Source of the DNA: Methylorubrum extorquens
GTDB lineage: Bacteria; Pseudomonadota; Alphaproteobacteria; Rhizobiales; Beijerinckiaceae
Direction of reading: 5' to 3'
Assembly: GCA_019695455.1 (NCBI GenBank)
Contig: JAEUAC010000019.1
Span: 1-14,717, forward strand
Length of the DNA: 14,717 bases
Shown here one piece after another: positions 14,200 through 14,717 of the stretch (within the stretch, counting starts at the first letter, position 1; every line of letters begins with the position of its first letter). Position numbers and translations under genes: made by a program. The notes under the pieces were generated by a model. That model saw nothing but the letters and a program-made list of their open reading frames with translations, was not told the DNA's origin and made no database searches.

Positions 14200-14717
14200 G
14201 TGGACAGGATCACGATCGAGTTCGCGGAACTGGACGGAAGCCTCGAGGGCGGCGACCTCGTCGTGCTCGTCGGCGACGATCTCGCGGTCGGGCCGGAGGC
14301 GGAGCGGCTCCGGCCCGGCCTCGGCGCGCTGATCCGCCGGGCGGCGGCCGCGGAGCGGTTCAAGGGCAAGGCCAAGGCCGTCCTGGCGATCCCCGCGCCG
14401 GACGGCATGGCCGGGATCGACCGGGTGCTCGTCCTCGGGACGGGGCCGGCCGCCGAGCGCGGCGCGCTGGACTGGAAGGGGGTCGGCGGCATCCTCGCCG
14501 CGCGGATCGGGGGCCGCAGCGCCACGCTCCTCGCCGAGATGCCGGACGCGCCGGACGGCGGGGCGGCGCTCGCCGACCTGGTTCTCGGCGCCCGGCTGCG
14601 GGCCTACGCCTTCGACCGCTACAAGACCAAGAAGAAGAAGGACGACGAGCCGGACGCGGAGACGGCGCGGCTCGCGGTGCGGGTCGGCGACGCCGCGGGC
14701 GCCCGCGCGCGGGACGC
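14200..14717 (+). CDS. pepA: Leucyl aminopeptidase (M17 family), 5' part only
   Basis: A cytosolic M17 metallopeptidase that removes N-terminal residues from peptides; some members also bind DNA. Only the first 172 codons are present before the window ends. They cover most of the N-terminal non-catalytic domain, so the zinc-binding and catalytic residues cannot be checked. The GTG at 14200 gives MDRITIEFAELDG, with GGAG at 14190-14193 placed 6 bases upstream. Typical N-domain features are GGDLVVLVGDDL, FKGKAKAVLAIPAPDG, DRVLVLGTG, and LRAYAFDRYKTKKKKDDEPD, the basic segment common in alphaproteobacterial PepA. The neighbourhood of lptF, lptG and pepA, divergently arranged, is widely conserved in Proteobacteria and supports the call. 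Confidence 0.88.
   Translation, partial: MDRITIEFAELDGSLEGGDLVVLVGDDLAVGPEAERLRPGLGALIRRAAAAERFKGKAKAVLAIPAPDGMAGIDRVLVLGTGPAAERGALDWKGVGGILAARIGGRSATLLAEMPDAPDGGAALADLVLGARLRAYAFDRYKTKKKKDDEPDAETARLAVRVGDAAGARARD

Noticed and set aside
14013..14525. 171-residue N-terminal extension of LptF
   Set aside because: Arg/Pro/Ser-rich sequence antisense to pepA, while family LptF proteins start at MSLVERYIFR-like sequence.

Overview
The window is a GC-rich (roughly 70% by eye) block of housekeeping genes from an alphaproteobacterium, most likely a Methylobacterium-like member of the Hyphomicrobiales. The evidence is the gene order fabD-fabG-acpP-fabF-mltG-yicC-gmk, a long omega subunit with an acidic tail, an LptD with a CxxC pair typical of alphaproteobacteria as I recall, and a palindromic intergenic repeat at the left edge of a style I associate with Hyphomicrobiales. 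I see no prophage, insertion sequence, CRISPR array, tRNA or rRNA, defence system or biosynthetic cluster.

Layout. Positions 1-36 hold the cut end of a REP-like repeat. rpoZ lies on the minus strand (151-552), with a clear hairpin terminator at 99-121. A divergent promoter region (553-706) separates it from a plus-strand run of fatty-acid synthesis genes: fabD, fabG, acpP and fabF (707-4119). The cell-envelope gene mltG, the ribonuclease-family gene yicC and gmk follow (4219-7244). gmk converges on a minus-strand run that reads, in transcription order, lptF, lptG, lptD, pdxA, rsmA (14012 down to 7251). At the right edge the plus-strand pepA begins at 14200 and is cut by the window end.

How the genes work together. 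FabD loads malonate onto the acyl carrier protein AcpP, FabF condenses, and FabG reduces; the acyl chains feed phospholipid and lipid A synthesis. LptF and LptG form the inner-membrane part of the LPS exporter and LptD is its outer-membrane pore. MltG trims or terminates glycan strands. PdxA (vitamin B6) and RsmA (16S rRNA methylation) share the lptD operon, as in many Proteobacteria.

The main oddity is at the lptD/pdxA junction. In E. coli, and as I recall in many alphaproteobacteria, surA lies between lptD and pdxA. Here surA is absent, and the pdxA reading frame has no ATG, GTG or TTG in front of its conserved GDPAGIGPE segment, so the natural 5' end of pdxA is missing. This looks like a deletion across lptD-surA-pdxA, or a sequence error. 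Secondary points are two strong hairpins bracketing acpP, a 10-bp inverted repeat spanning the two facing stop codons of gmk and rsmA, and a small AT-rich rare-codon island inside lptD.
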